Shown: positions 17,469 through 27,259 of the stretch, one piece after another
How positions within the stretch are numbered: the stretch's first letter is position 1
Layout: each line of letters begins with the position of its first letter
Source: Myroides marinus
GTDB taxonomy: Bacteria > Bacteroidota > Bacteroidia > Flavobacteriales > Flavobacteriaceae
DNA: 64,000 bases
Assembly (NCBI RefSeq): GCF_900109075.1
Contig: NZ_FNYS01000018.1
Location: 1 to 64,000, forward strand
Direction: 5' to 3'
Notes under the pieces: model-generated
What the model saw: only the letters and a program-made list of their open reading frames with translations
What the model was told of the DNA's origin: nothing
Databases searched by the model: none
Translations under genes and position numbers: made by a program

Positions 17469-18194
17469 ATGACAAACGCTATACCTACAGGTACACTTTA
17501 CCTTATCCCTATTACTTTAGGAGAAACTACTAATCCTATGGACGTCTTACCTCAGACTGTAAAGCGTGCTATAGAAATGCTAGATATCTTTATCGTAGAA
17601 AACGAAAAGACAGCTAGAAGATTTATCAAAAGTATCTGCCCTGAAAAGAAACAATCTGAACTTATCTTATTCCCTCTTAATAAACACACGGAAACTAGTG
17701 AATACAAAGAATATATCAAACCTTTACTAGAAGGTAAAAGTGTTGGTGTTATGAGCGAAGCAGGATGTCCTGGTGTAGCGGATCCTGGTGCCGTTATTGT
17801 AGACTTAGCACATAAAAGAAATATAAAAGTAACTCCATTAGTTGGACCATCTTCTATCCTACTGTCTGTTATGGCATCTGGAATGAATGGACAGAGTTTT
17901 GCTTTTAACGGATACTTACCTATTGATAAAAGTGATAAGAAAAGTACACTTAAAGCCTTAGAAAGATTATCACAAGAAAAGAATCAATCTCAACTATTTA
18001 TAGAAACTCCATACAGAAACAATCAATTGTTACAAGATATGGTACAGATACTTAATCCTAACACATTAGTATGTGTAGCTTGTGATATAACATTAGAAAC
18101 TGAGTTTATACAAACTAAACCAGCTGCTCAGTGGAAAAACACAAAAGAAGATCTACACAAAAGACCTTGTATTTTTATCATTCATAAAAACTAA
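17469..18194 (+). CDS. RsmI-like SAM-dependent methyltransferase (tetrapyrrole-methylase fold)
   Basis: This 241-residue protein has the fold's conserved path: GTLYLIPITLGE, IFIVENEKTARRF (about 35-47), SEAGCPGVADPG (about 96-107) and TPLVGPSSILLSVMASGM. RsmI methylates the ribose of C1402 in 16S rRNA; this shorter flavobacterial paralogue is usually annotated only as SAM-dependent methyltransferase, and its substrate may differ because the N-terminal GNLGDIT-type motif of true RsmI is not present. It follows the dnaA operon and precedes a VOC gene by 14 bases, so the two may share a transcript. Confidence 0.85.
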   Translation: MTNAIPTGTLYLIPITLGETTNPMDVLPQTVKRAIEMLDIFIVENEKTARRFIKSICPEKKQSELILFPLNKHTETSEYKEYIKPLLEGKSVGVMSEAGCPGVADPGAVIVDLAHKRNIKVTPLVGPSSILLSVMASGMNGQSFAFNGYLPIDKSDKKSTLKALERLSQEKNQSQLFIETPYRNNQLLQDMVQILNPNTLVCVACDITLETEFIQTKPAAQWKNTKEDLHKRPCIFIIHKN

Positions 18195-18208
18195 GTAATA
18201 TCACTTAT

Positions 18209-18580
18209 ATGAGTAATCCAGCTGTATATTTTGAAATTCCTGTTACTGATTTAGTTAGAGCTATTAAATTCTATTCTACAGTCTTTAATTTTTCTTTTGA
18301 ACAAGAAGTATTCGACGACCTAGATATGGCTTATTTTCCCTTTAATAATACCCACAGAGGGATTACGGGAGCTTTAGTCAAGGGAGAAATTTACAAACCA
18401 ACTGTAAATGGAATCTTACTCTATCTAAACACTACTGATATACAACAAACTCTAGAGTGTGCACAATCTATAGGAGCCGAGGTCTTGTTCCCAATAAATA
18501 TACATAAAGAATTAGGGTTTGCAGTAGCAGAATTTAAAGACAGTGAAGGCAACAGAATAGGATTACATCAAACTTTATAA
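18209..18580 (+). CDS. VOC superfamily (glyoxalase/bleomycin-resistance-like) protein
   Basis: The 123-residue protein has the paired beta-alpha-beta-beta-beta modules of the vicinal oxygen chelate fold: AVYFEIPVTDLVRAIKFYSTVFNF at the start and LLYLNTTDIQQTLECAQSIGAEVL then FKDSEGNRIGLHQ at the end. The final Glu of the usual metal triad is replaced or shifted (DSEGNRIGLHQ), so metal-dependent catalysis is uncertain. Role unknown; many relatives bind small toxic molecules. It ends at a strong terminator. Confidence 0.83.
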   Translation: MSNPAVYFEIPVTDLVRAIKFYSTVFNFSFEQEVFDDLDMAYFPFNNTHRGITGALVKGEIYKPTVNGILLYLNTTDIQQTLECAQSIGAEVLFPINIHKELGFAVAEFKDSEGNRIGLHQTL

Positions 18581-18614
18581 TATTAAAATAACATCCCTTG
18601 TGATTTTAGATAAA

Positions 18615-18646
18615 AAAATAGGCTACCTGTGGGTAGCCTATTTTAT
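18615..18646. terminator. Bidirectional terminator, 13-bp stem
   Basis: AAAATAGGCTACC and GGTAGCCTATTTT pair around TGTG between the VOC gene and the convergent DUF6787 gene. Confidence 0.9.
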
Positions 18647-18664
18647 ATTTATTTCAATGCGTAA

Positions 18665-18991
18665 TTAATTATTCTCTTGTTTTTTCTCTTTTGGAAACAA
18701 GAACCCCATTCCCATATTCTTCATCATCTTCTTCACAAAGTTCCAGAAAAACTCACGTTGTCCAAATAGTGTTCCAACACATACTAAAATAACCTTATAT
18801 ATTGGGAATATGATCAAAACATATAATATCCAAAAGAAAACAGGATGCATTACATCTTTTGTAATTCCTAAATAACTAAGAATTGGTTTTGCAATATATG
18901 CTGCCGTTGAACCAGTAATAGCAAAAACGGTAAGTATAATAAATACTTGAAAATTTGACTTAAGTCCCCAACGCTGTTTTAACTTCTCCAT
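18665..18991 (-). CDS. DUF6787 family small membrane protein
   Basis: The 108-residue protein has the conserved start MEKLKQRWGLKSNFQ, two predicted membrane helices (about 14-34, FQVFIILTVFAITGSTAAYI, and about 47-68, FFWILYVLIIFPIYKVILV) and a basic tail FFWNFVKKMMKNMG. This layout is what I recall for DUF6787 of Bacteroidota, sometimes mislabelled as diacylglyceryl transferase although it is far too short for that enzyme. Function unknown. It has its own -7 element. Confidence 0.75.
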   Translation of the reverse strand: MEKLKQRWGLKSNFQVFIILTVFAITGSTAAYIAKPILSYLGITKDVMHPVFFWILYVLIIFPIYKVILVCVGTLFGQREFFWNFVKKMMKNMGMGFLFPKEKKQENN

Positions 18992-19010
18992 TATTTAATT
19001 TAATTCTAAA

Positions 19011-19018
19011 CAAAGGTA
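19011..19018 (-). promoter_or_regulatory. -7 element TACCTTTG for the DUF6787 gene
   Basis: This consensus match on the minus strand lies 19 bases before the ATG at 18991. No -33 TTG is evident. Confidence 0.45.
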
Positions 19019-19082
19019 ATCCAATTTCTGACATCTAAAACATAAAATATCTTAAATAAAAAGACCTCTAATAACAAAGCAA

Positions 19083-20108
19083 TTATAGTTCCAATTTAGA
19101 TAAAGCCTCCATTACATACTCATGCATTACCTCGCGATAGTCTAAATGTGTAACCATACGAAGCCATCCACCGCCCATATCACTAATAGAAATATTCTTT
19201 TGTTTTAATTTCTCAATAAACACTCTATTTTGAGCGATATCTCTTAGTTTAAAAACTATAATATTCGTTTGAACAGGTAGTACTTCATCTATCCAAATCT
19301 TTTTATTTAGAACCATCTCTATTTGTTTAGCTCTAAAGTGGTCTCTCTGTAGACGCCCAACATTATTCTTAAGAGCAAACAAAGCTGCTGAAGTTAAGTA
19401 TCCTATTTGGCGCATTCCTCCTCCCATTAACTTGCGAAGACGTATTGCTTTCTTAATATCTTCTTTAGATCCAAGTAAAACAGAACCTACTGGAGCACCT
19501 AAGCCCTTAGAAAAACAAACTGATATAGTATTAAACAACGCTCCAAACTGACTAGGGTGTTGAGATTTTGCCACTAAAGCATTCCACAATCTAGCTCCAT
19601 CTAAGTGCATCTTTAGACCTTTTTCATTACACACCTCACGTATGCGTTCTAATTCGTTTAACTCATAACAAGCACCACCTCCTAGGTTAGTTGTATTCTC
19701 TATACATACTAACTTCGTTAATGGCAAATGAATATTATTAGGATCATTGTAATTTTCTAAAACCTGTTCTGCTGTTATACGTCCTCTATCTCCATCGATT
19801 AAGGCACAACTCACACCACTGTGAACTGCAACTCCTCCACCTTCAAACATATTAATATGAGAACTTCTGTCACAGATTAAGTGATCACCAGGCTGAGTAT
19901 GTAGCTTAATTGCTACTTGATTAGCCATAGTTCCAGAAGGAAAAAAAAGGGCTTCTTCCATCCCAAACAACTCAGCAACAGCAATTTCTAATTCATTGGT
20001 ACTTCCATCTTGCTTGTAAACATCATCCCCTACCCTAGCTTTCATCATGTAATTCAACATTTCAGGTGTAGGCTTAGTGATTGTATCACTGATTAAATTA
20101 ATTTCCAT
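19083..20108 (-). CDS. ltaE: Low-specificity L-threonine aldolase
   Basis: The enzyme splits L-threonine or L-allo-threonine into glycine and acetaldehyde with pyridoxal phosphate. The 341-residue sequence shows LISDTITKPTPEM, GDDVYKQDGSTNELE (substrate and subunit contacts), MHLDGARLWNA (cofactor Asp 170) and CFSKGLGAPVGS (Schiff-base Lys 201). All key residues are present and length is normal. It is divergent from prfB and monocistronic. Confidence 0.93.
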   Translation of the reverse strand: MEINLISDTITKPTPEMLNYMMKARVGDDVYKQDGSTNELEIAVAELFGMEEALFFPSGTMANQVAIKLHTQPGDHLICDRSSHINMFEGGGVAVHSGVSCALIDGDRGRITAEQVLENYNDPNNIHLPLTKLVCIENTTNLGGGACYELNELERIREVCNEKGLKMHLDGARLWNALVAKSQHPSQFGALFNTISVCFSKGLGAPVGSVLLGSKEDIKKAIRLRKLMGGGMRQIGYLTSAALFALKNNVGRLQRDHFRAKQIEMVLNKKIWIDEVLPVQTNIIVFKLRDIAQNRVFIEKLKQKNISISDMGGGWLRMVTHLDYREVMHEYVMEALSKLEL

Positions 20109-20125
20109 AAATTGATAGGAATAAG

Positions 20126-20133
20126 TATTTTTG
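20126..20133 (+). promoter_or_regulatory. -7 element TATTTTTG for prfB
   Basis: This match to TAnnTTTG lies 22 bases before the prfB ATG at 20156. Confidence 0.45.
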
Positions 20134-20155
20134 TGCTATAAAAGTATTAAAAATT

Positions 20156-21254
20156 ATGGTAACCACAGAACAACAGAAGGATATTATTGATCGCCTTGGT
20201 GCGTTAAGGAGGTATCTTTGACATCGATAAGAAGCTTATCGAAATAACTAACGAGGAAGAAAAAACATTTGCTCCTGATTTTTGGAATAATCCAAAACAA
20301 GCAGAAATTATCGTTAAAGCTCTCAAATCCAAAAAGAAATGGGTAGAGGGTTATGAATCTGCTATGGCTAATCTTGAAGAATTAAAGATTCTATTAGAGT
20401 TCTATGCAGAAGGTGAATACACTGAAGAAGAAGTCGTAGAGCAGTATAAAAAAACTTTGCAAATTATCGAGGAGCTAGAGTTTAAAAATATGCTTTCAGA
20501 CGAAGGAGATAACATGAGTGCTGTACTTCAAATCACTGCTGGTGCTGGTGGTACCGAAAGTTGTGACTGGGCAGCTATGCTGATGCGTATGTACATCATG
20601 TGGGGAGAAAAGAACGGTGTCAATGTAAAAGAACTAAACTATCAAGCAGGTGAGGTTGCTGGAGTAAAAACAGTTACTTTAGAGTTTGATGGAGAATTTG
20701 CATTTGGATACTTAAAAGGAGAAAACGGTGTACACCGTCTAGTTCGTATCTCGCCATTTGACAGTAATGCTAAACGCCATACTTCATTTGTATCTGTCTA
20801 TGTATACCCGTTAGCGGATGATACGATAGAGATTGAAATTAGTCCTGCTGACATTTCTTGGGAAACAATGCGTTCAAGTGGAGCTGGTGGGCAAAACGTA
20901 AATAAAGTAGAAACTGCTGTACGTCTACGTCACCACCCTACAGGAATCATCATTGAGAACTCTGAAACTCGTTCTCAGTTAGACAACAAGACCAAAGCAA
21001 TGCAACTTTTAAAGTCTCAATTATATGAAATTGAGCTTAAAAAGAAACAAGCAATGCGAGATGAGATTGAAGCTAATAAGAAGAAAATAGAATGGGGATC
21101 GCAAATCAGAAACTACGTGATGCATCCTTATAAATTAGTTAAAGATGTCCGTACACAATTTGAAACTACAGATGTAGATTCAGTAATGAACGGAGAAATT
21201 GACAACTTCTTAAAAGCATATCTAATGATGATGGGGCAACAAGAAGAAGAGTAA
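20156..21254 (+). CDS. prfB: Peptide chain release factor 2, expressed by programmed +1 frameshift
   Basis: RF2 reads UGA and UAA stop codons. Translation starts at ATG 20156, reads 21 codons to CTT at 20216-20218, meets in-frame TGA at 20219, and continues after a +1 shift with GAC at 20220. The joined product is 365 residues, exactly the usual length. It holds SPF (about 199-201, stop-codon recognition) and GGQ (about 244-246, peptidyl hydrolysis). Low RF2 slows termination at TGA and raises the shift, so the protein controls its own level. A plain frame search finds only the part from 20364 because of the shift. PrmC, encoded in this window, methylates the GGQ. Confidence 0.97.
20207..20222 (+). 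promoter_or_regulatory. prfB +1 frameshift site (internal SD plus CTT TGA C)
   Basis: AGGAGG at 20207-20212, a 3-base spacer TAT, slippery CTT, stop TGA and a following C reproduce the classic RF2 recoding site. The internal Shine-Dalgarno-like AGGAGG is notable because Bacteroidota rarely use such sites for initiation. Confidence 0.95.
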
Positions 21255-21316
21255 ATTCAGAGAATTCTAATAGGCTAACTCTCGTTAGTGTATTTATCAC
21301 TGAATTAAGAATAAAA

Positions 21317-21342
21317 AAAAAGGAGCTTATAGCTCCTTTTTT
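21317..21342. terminator. Bidirectional terminator after prfB
   Basis: Stem AAAAGGAGCT/AGCTCCTTTT with a TAT loop; A tract on one side and T tract on the other. It lies about 60 bases past prfB and 80 bases from the end of the convergent efflux operon. Confidence 0.85.
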
Positions 21343-21419
21343 CACCTATAGACTAAAGAGACCTTACTAAACTCTTTTGGCCAAATAGGATTTTATCAAA
21401 ATCAAATCAGCATTCTCCA

Positions 21420-22856
21420 TTATTGCCATCCACCACCTAAACTCTTATAGATATCCACCACTGCATTTAGCTGCTTAGACTTAGTCTCCACAAGTTCTAA
21501 TTTAGCATCCATAGCCTCTCTTTGAGTCATAAGCACTTCTAAATAATCAGCTCTTGATGCTTTAAACAATTCTTGTGATATATCTACAGAAGCAGTCAAT
21601 GTCTTAGCCTCGCTATCCTTGTACTCATATACCTTTTGCATATTTTGAATTTTAGACATCTGATTTGCAATATCTAAATACGCATTCACAATTCTCTTAT
21701 CATATTCATAAAGCGCTTGTACTTGATGAGCATTAGCTGTATTAAACTCTGCTTTTATAGCACTCTTATTAATTAATGGAGCTGCCAATTCCCCAACTAA
21801 CGAATACATTATTGATTCAGGTAATTTGGTCAAATAAGACGGTTTAAAGGCATTTAATCCAAATGTTGCAGATATATCAAGCGAAGGGTAAAACTCAGCT
21901 CTTGCGGCTTTAACATCTAGTTTAGCAGCTTCTAATTCTAACTCTGCTTGTTTAATATCAGGGCGATTAGATAATAACTGTGCAGGAATACCTGTTTTGA
22001 CAGTAGCTGGTACTAATCCCATAAAGCTCTCTTTATCTCTTACAATTGGTTGAGGATATCTACCCAACAGTGCATTTATGCGATTTTCCTTTTCTGTAAT
22101 CTCTTGTTTTATAGAAAATTCTAACCCTTGCGCTTTTAATAATTCTGCCTCAAACTTCTTCACTCCTAACTCCGTTCCACGAGCAGCTTGCTTCTGGATT
22201 TTGACAATTTCTAAAGCCTTCTTCTGCAAATCAATATACTGTAGCGTTAAATCAAGTTGGTTATCTAAAGCTAATAGTTCATAGTAGTTACTTGCTACCT
22301 CTGCTATCAGATTAGACAGTATAAAGTTCTTCCCTTCTACTGTTCCCAGATAGCGCTTTACAGCAGCTTCTTTAGCATTGTGTAGTTTACCCCACATATC
22401 TATTTCCCACGAAGCTGTTATCCCTGCTGAAAAATCACCTAAGGGCTCAGGCATCTTTTTTCCTGGTTCTATTTCTGTAGTGGCATCCCCAGCACCTTGG
22501 CTTGTATAGCGTCCTACTTTTTCTACTCCAGCACCTATTCCCGCTCCTACTTTAGGAGATAATCTCCCTTTTTTATACAATACTTCATTCTTAGCTACTT
22601 CAATCTCTTGAAGAGTAATCAATAATTCTTGATTATTCTTTAACGCCTCCTCGATTAACACTGTCAAGTTTTTATCTGTAAAAAACTGACGCCAAGGAGT
22701 CATCCCTGAATTGATTGTATCATTTGATTCATTATAAGCATTAGGCAACTTTGCTTTACTATCAAAGTCTATAGCAGCTTGTGGAGTTTTACAACTCCAC
22801 AAGCTCAATCCTACTAATGCAATAAGACCTGTTCTATATATTATTCGCTTATTCAT
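21420..22856 (-). CDS. Outer-membrane efflux channel lipoprotein (NodT/OprM family)
   Basis: This 478-residue protein begins with a lipoprotein signal (LSLWSCKT, Cys 22). It has two outer-membrane-efflux repeats: WRQFFTDKNLTVLIEEALKNNQELL (about 55-80) and NRPDIKQAELELEAAKLDVKAARAEFYPSLDISATFG (about 290-325), as in OprM. It would form the trimeric outer-membrane duct of the drug pump encoded immediately upstream; its start overlaps the end of the pump gene by 8 bases, so translation is coupled. It is the last gene of the operon. Confidence 0.92.
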   Translation of the reverse strand: MNKRIIYRTGLIALVGLSLWSCKTPQAAIDFDSKAKLPNAYNESNDTINSGMTPWRQFFTDKNLTVLIEEALKNNQELLITLQEIEVAKNEVLYKKGRLSPKVGAGIGAGVEKVGRYTSQGAGDATTEIEPGKKMPEPLGDFSAGITASWEIDMWGKLHNAKEAAVKRYLGTVEGKNFILSNLIAEVASNYYELLALDNQLDLTLQYIDLQKKALEIVKIQKQAARGTELGVKKFEAELLKAQGLEFSIKQEITEKENRINALLGRYPQPIVRDKESFMGLVPATVKTGIPAQLLSNRPDIKQAELELEAAKLDVKAARAEFYPSLDISATFGLNAFKPSYLTKLPESIMYSLVGELAAPLINKSAIKAEFNTANAHQVQALYEYDKRIVNAYLDIANQMSKIQNMQKVYEYKDSEAKTLTASVDISQELFKASRADYLEVLMTQREAMDAKLELVETKSKQLNAVVDIYKSLGGGWQ

Positions 22857-25800
22857 CTTTCTCTACGTGTTCATAAATTGGTGATTCCTCTTCATAATGA
22901 GTTAACTTAGTTTTCTCAGCTATAGTACCAAAGATGTAATACAATCCAGGAACTACGATTAATCCGAAAACTGTACCTATCAGCATTCCTCCTGCTGCAG
23001 CTGTTCCGATAGTTCTATTTCCTAAAGCTCCAGGTCCACTTGCTAATACCAATGGAATTAAACCCGCGATAAAAGCAAACGAAGTCATCAGAATAGGTCT
23101 AAAGCGCAATGCAGCACCTTCTATCGCTGATTTAAACACACTGTGTCCCTCTCGATGTCTAAAGATGGCGAACTCAACTATCAACACCGCATTTTTACCG
23201 AGAAGCCCTATCAACATAACCATTGCTACTTGAGCATAGATATTGTTTTCTAATCCCAGCATACTCAAACAAAAGTAAGCTCCAAAAATACCTGCTGGTA
23301 ACGATAAAATAACAGGTAATGGAAGAATAAAACTTTCGTATTGAGCAGCCAAGATTAAGTAAACAAACCCTAAACAAATCGCAAATATCACAGCTGCCTC
23401 ACTTCCTCTTGAGACCTCATCTTTAGAAATACCAGCCCAATCTATTCCATATCCGTGAGGCAGTGTTTTTTTCGCTACTTCTTGTATTGCTTTAATAGCC
23501 GCACCACTACTATATCCATGAGCAGGAGCACCACTAATTTCAGCAGCATTGTACATATTATATCTCGTATATTCAGACAGTCCATATACCTTCTCTAAAG
23601 TCAAGAAAGCAGAATAAGGAACCATCTCTCCTTTATCATTTTTCACAAACATCTTTAGCACATCTTCTGGCAAAGCTCTATACTCTGGAGAAGACTGTAC
23701 CATTACTTTATATGGTCTGTCAAATTTGATAAAACTCGTCTCATAATTACTTCCGATCAGCGTAGATAAGTTATCCATTGCAGTTGATATAGACACTCCT
23801 TTTTGCTCTGCTTTATCATTGTCTATTTTCAACAAATACTGTGGAAAACTCGCACTATAGAATGTAAATACAGAACTTATCTCTGGTCGTTTACTCAGTT
23901 CCTCTACAAACTCCTTACTCACTTTCTCCATCTGTTTATAATCTCCACTTCCAGATTTATCTAAAAGTCTCAACTCAAAACCTCCTGCAGCTCCATATCC
24001 TGGTACAGCCGGTGGTTGAAAGAACTCAATATTAGCACCTGTTAAGCCTTGTGCCTTTTCTTCTAACTCCTCTATAATTTCTTGAGCAGATTTATCTCTT
24101 TCTTCCCAGCTCTTTAAGTTGACCAAACACGACCCTGTATTTGCACTTGTCCCTTCTGTCAATATCTCATATCCAGCTAAAGAAGAAACCGATTTTACTC
24201 CATCAATACCTTCTGCAATTTTTTGCAACTCTGATGCTATTTGATTTGTACGTTCTAAGGTAGCACCAGGAGGTGTTTGAATGATAGCATAGAACATTCC
24301 TTGATCTTCATTAGGAATAAACCCTGTTGGTAATTTCTCATTCAAGAAATAGATAGCAGCGCAGAACACTCCCAACATACCAAACGTAACTATACGTCTA
24401 CTCACTGTTTTATTCAGCACCTTTTCATATCGGTATGCTCCTCTTGTAAACAATCGGTTAAATGCATCCAGAAAGCGATTAATAGGTGTTTTCTTTTTCT
24501 CTTTCGCATGATTGTTCTTTAATATCATAGCACATAGCGCTGGAGTAAGAGTCAATGCTACAACACCAGACAATACAATAGCTGTTGCCATTGTAATAGA
24601 AAACTGACGATAAAAGATCCCTACTGGCCCGCTCATAAATGCAATAGGAACAAATACTGCCGCCATTACACATGTAATCGCAATAATAGCCCCACTAATT
24701 TCTAACATTGCCTCTTGAGTCGCCTTATACGGGGAGAGATGCTTCTCTTCCATTTTGGCGTGTACAGCCTCTATCACCACAATAGCATCATCTACTACCA
24801 CCCCAATAGCCATAACTAAAGCGAAAAGTGAAATTAAGTTTAGAGTAATCCCAAACACACTCATCAGTGCAAATGTTCCTACTAATGACACAGGCACTGC
24901 TAAAGTTGGTATTAACGTAGAACGCCAATCTCCTAAGAACATAAACACTACAATACCTACCAATATAAACGCCTCTACTAATGTATGTACAACCTTTTCC
25001 ATAGAAGCATCTAAGAATGAAGACACGTCATAACTAATCTCATAATGCATTCCTTTAGGAAAGTCCTCATTTAGTTCTGTCATTAACTTCTTCACATTCT
25101 TAATTACATCACTTGCATTACTACCAAAAGATTGTTTAATCACAATAGCAGCAGAAGGTTTACCATTTAAGTTAGAGTAGATATCATACATTGTACTACC
25201 AAACTCTATATCAGCGACATCTTTTAGTTTCAGTAATTCTCCATCAGCAGAAGAGCGCAAAATAATATTGCCATACTCCTCCTCTGTATTAAATCTTCCC
25301 GAATATTTTAATACGTATTCAAATGCTTCTGCTCTCTTACCAGAGCTCTCTCCTATACGCCCAGGCGATGCCTCAATACTTTGCTCTTGTAAAGCTTCCA
25401 TTATTTCTTGCGAAGAAATATGAAAAGCAGTCATTCGATCTGGTTTTAACCAAATACGCATAGCATATTCTCTATTACCAAGTATCGTAGCAACTCCTAC
25501 ACCAGGCACCCTTTTTAGTTCTGATAGAATATTGATATCTGCATAGTTATATAAGAACTTCTGATCGGCGTGAGCATCATCGCTATACAAGTTTAGGTAC
25601 ATCAACATATTTGACTCCTCGCGAGTAATCTTAACTCCCTCACGCACCACTAAAGGAGGTAATTTATTAATAGCTGAAGAAACTCTATTCTGAACGTTTA
25701 CAGCAGCTAAGTTAGGATCAGTTCCCAATTCAAAGATTACCTGAATAGAAGCCTCACCATCATTACCTGCATTAGATTCCATATACTTCATCCCAGGTAC

Positions 25801-26013
25801 GCCATTTAGTGCACGCTCCAGAGGAATAATAACAGACTTAATCATTAACTCTCCATTCGCTCCAGGGTATTCTGCAGTAATATTCACTTTAGGAGGAGAA
25901 ATAGAAGGATACTGTGTTACAGGTAATTTTATAAGAGATAGCACTCCAAGGAATACTATAATCAACGAAATAACAATCGACAGAACGGGTCTGCGAATAA
26001 ATGTTTTAAACAT
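22849..26013 (-). CDS. AcrB/MexB-type hydrophobic drug RND efflux pump
   Basis: The 1054-residue proton-driven exporter of the HAE1 group starts FKTFIRRPVLSIVISLIIVFLG and has KLPVTQYPSISPPKV, the helix-4 proton relay GVVVDDAIVVIEAV (adjacent Asp about 407-408), FIPNEDQGMFYAIIQTPPGATLERT at the start of the second half, and the final LLGKNAVLIVEFA helix. The double Asp and the missing DGAV motif separate it from the metal pump at 4558-8907. It would expel drugs, dyes, bile salts or detergents across both membranes together with the adaptor upstream and the channel downstream. Confidence 0.95.
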   Translation of the reverse strand: MFKTFIRRPVLSIVISLIIVFLGVLSLIKLPVTQYPSISPPKVNITAEYPGANGELMIKSVIIPLERALNGVPGMKYMESNAGNDGEASIQVIFELGTDPNLAAVNVQNRVSSAINKLPPLVVREGVKITREESNMLMYLNLYSDDAHADQKFLYNYADINILSELKRVPGVGVATILGNREYAMRIWLKPDRMTAFHISSQEIMEALQEQSIEASPGRIGESSGKRAEAFEYVLKYSGRFNTEEEYGNIILRSSADGELLKLKDVADIEFGSTMYDIYSNLNGKPSAAIVIKQSFGSNASDVIKNVKKLMTELNEDFPKGMHYEISYDVSSFLDASMEKVVHTLVEAFILVGIVVFMFLGDWRSTLIPTLAVPVSLVGTFALMSVFGITLNLISLFALVMAIGVVVDDAIVVIEAVHAKMEEKHLSPYKATQEAMLEISGAIIAITCVMAAVFVPIAFMSGPVGIFYRQFSITMATAIVLSGVVALTLTPALCAMILKNNHAKEKKKTPINRFLDAFNRLFTRGAYRYEKVLNKTVSRRIVTFGMLGVFCAAIYFLNEKLPTGFIPNEDQGMFYAIIQTPPGATLERTNQIASELQKIAEGIDGVKSVSSLAGYEILTEGTSANTGSCLVNLKSWEERDKSAQEIIEELEEKAQGLTGANIEFFQPPAVPGYGAAGGFELRLLDKSGSGDYKQMEKVSKEFVEELSKRPEISSVFTFYSASFPQYLLKIDNDKAEQKGVSISTAMDNLSTLIGSNYETSFIKFDRPYKVMVQSSPEYRALPEDVLKMFVKNDKGEMVPYSAFLTLEKVYGLSEYTRYNMYNAAEISGAPAHGYSSGAAIKAIQEVAKKTLPHGYGIDWAGISKDEVSRGSEAAVIFAICLGFVYLILAAQYESFILPLPVILSLPAGIFGAYFCLSMLGLENNIYAQVAMVMLIGLLGKNAVLIVEFAIFRHREGHSVFKSAIEGAALRFRPILMTSFAFIAGLIPLVLASGPGALGNRTIGTAAAGGMLIGTVFGLIVVPGLYYIFGTIAEKTKLTHYEEESPIYEHVEKDE

Positions 26014-26041
26014 CTCAATTCAACGAATTACTTAATACCAA

Positions 26042-27127
26042 TTAGTTCGCACTCAAATGCAGTTCTTTCAACACCTTCTTAGGCTCTTTGAAAACACCTT
26101 TAATATGATCTCCCTCTTTTACTTTTTGAATTCCTTCTAATAGTATTTGATCTTTTGCAGAAATACTTTCTGGGTCTATCACATACACATCAGGCAGTTC
26201 ATAATTAATTACAATCTGCTTAGCGTGTATTTCACCATCTTTCCCTACAACAAATACGTATTTCTTATCTTGTAATTCGTAAGTAGCTTTTTGAGGAATA
26301 ATCAAGGCATTAGTAAGAGGTACAGACATGCGTACCTTACCCGTTTCTCCATTTCTAAGCAACTTATTTGGATTAGCAAACTTTGCACGAAAAGCGATAT
26401 TACCTGTTTCGTTGTTAAACTCTCCTTCTATAGTTTCTATTTTTCCTTTATATGGCAACATCTTATTATTAGCCATAATTAAATCAACCTCATCACTTCC
26501 TTTACTCTGTGGATTACTTTCATAATTTAGGTACTCTACCTCTGATACATTAAAGTAAGCATACATATTGCTATTATCAGATAAGGTAGTTAGTAATTCT
26601 CCCTCTTCTAACAAACTTCCTAAACGCTTATCTAAGCGTCCTACATATCCTGAGAAAGGAGCTCTAACCTCTGTATAATTTAAGTGAATCTGTGCCAACT
26701 TCATCTCAGCCTTAGCCTTTTGCAAACGCGCCACAGCTACAGCTTTTTCATTTTTAGAAACCACATTACTGTTTGTCAGTGTTTCTACATTTTGTAATTC
26801 TATTTGTGCTTGAGTTACCTCTGCCTTAGCTTTCTCAAGCTCGGCTTTGTGAAGTTGCGGTCTAATGCGAAACATCAATTGCCCTTGAGAGATAAACTGT
26901 CCCTCATCCACGAGAATAGCATCTAAATACCCTTTCTCTTGTGTTCTGACCTCAATGTTCTTGATTGATCTGATTTGTGATACATAATCTTTGGCTACCA
27001 CAGTATCCATAGTTACAGGATTAGTAATAGGATAATCCTTAACTTCTTCTTTTTCCTGCTTGTGCGAGTTACAGCTAACTAATGCCAACACAGTACTTAG
27101 AGAAACAATAAATGCTACTCTTTTCAT
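26042..27127 (-). CDS. AcrA-type periplasmic adaptor lipoprotein of the drug pump
   Basis: This 361-residue lipoprotein (VLALVSCNS, Cys 19) has the membrane-fusion-protein order: first lipoyl half KGYLDAILVDEGQFISQGQLMF (about 65-86), helical hairpin, second lipoyl half RAPFSGYVGRLDKRLGSLLEEGE (about 157-179), then beta-barrel (YFNVSEVEYL...). It is first in a three-gene operon with the AcrB-like pump 28 bases downstream. No TetR regulator lies next to it, and I see no clear promoter element in the 130 bases upstream. Confidence 0.93.
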   Translation of the reverse strand: MKRVAFIVSLSTVLALVSCNSHKQEKEEVKDYPITNPVTMDTVVAKDYVSQIRSIKNIEVRTQEKGYLDAILVDEGQFISQGQLMFRIRPQLHKAELEKAKAEVTQAQIELQNVETLTNSNVVSKNEKAVAVARLQKAKAEMKLAQIHLNYTEVRAPFSGYVGRLDKRLGSLLEEGELLTTLSDNSNMYAYFNVSEVEYLNYESNPQSKGSDEVDLIMANNKMLPYKGKIETIEGEFNNETGNIAFRAKFANPNKLLRNGETGKVRMSVPLTNALIIPQKATYELQDKKYVFVVGKDGEIHAKQIVINYELPDVYVIDPESISAKDQILLEGIQKVKEGDHIKGVFKEPKKVLKELHLSAN

Positions 27128-27259
27128 ACAATAAACTTTTGCTAATTAAATTGATTTCGATAAAGTGTGCTAATTGAAGTTATAGCACAAAACATTACAG
27201 GCTATATGTCTGTAAGAAGTGACAATAACCTATAAGTTAACGGTAAAGAGAGTTTAAGA

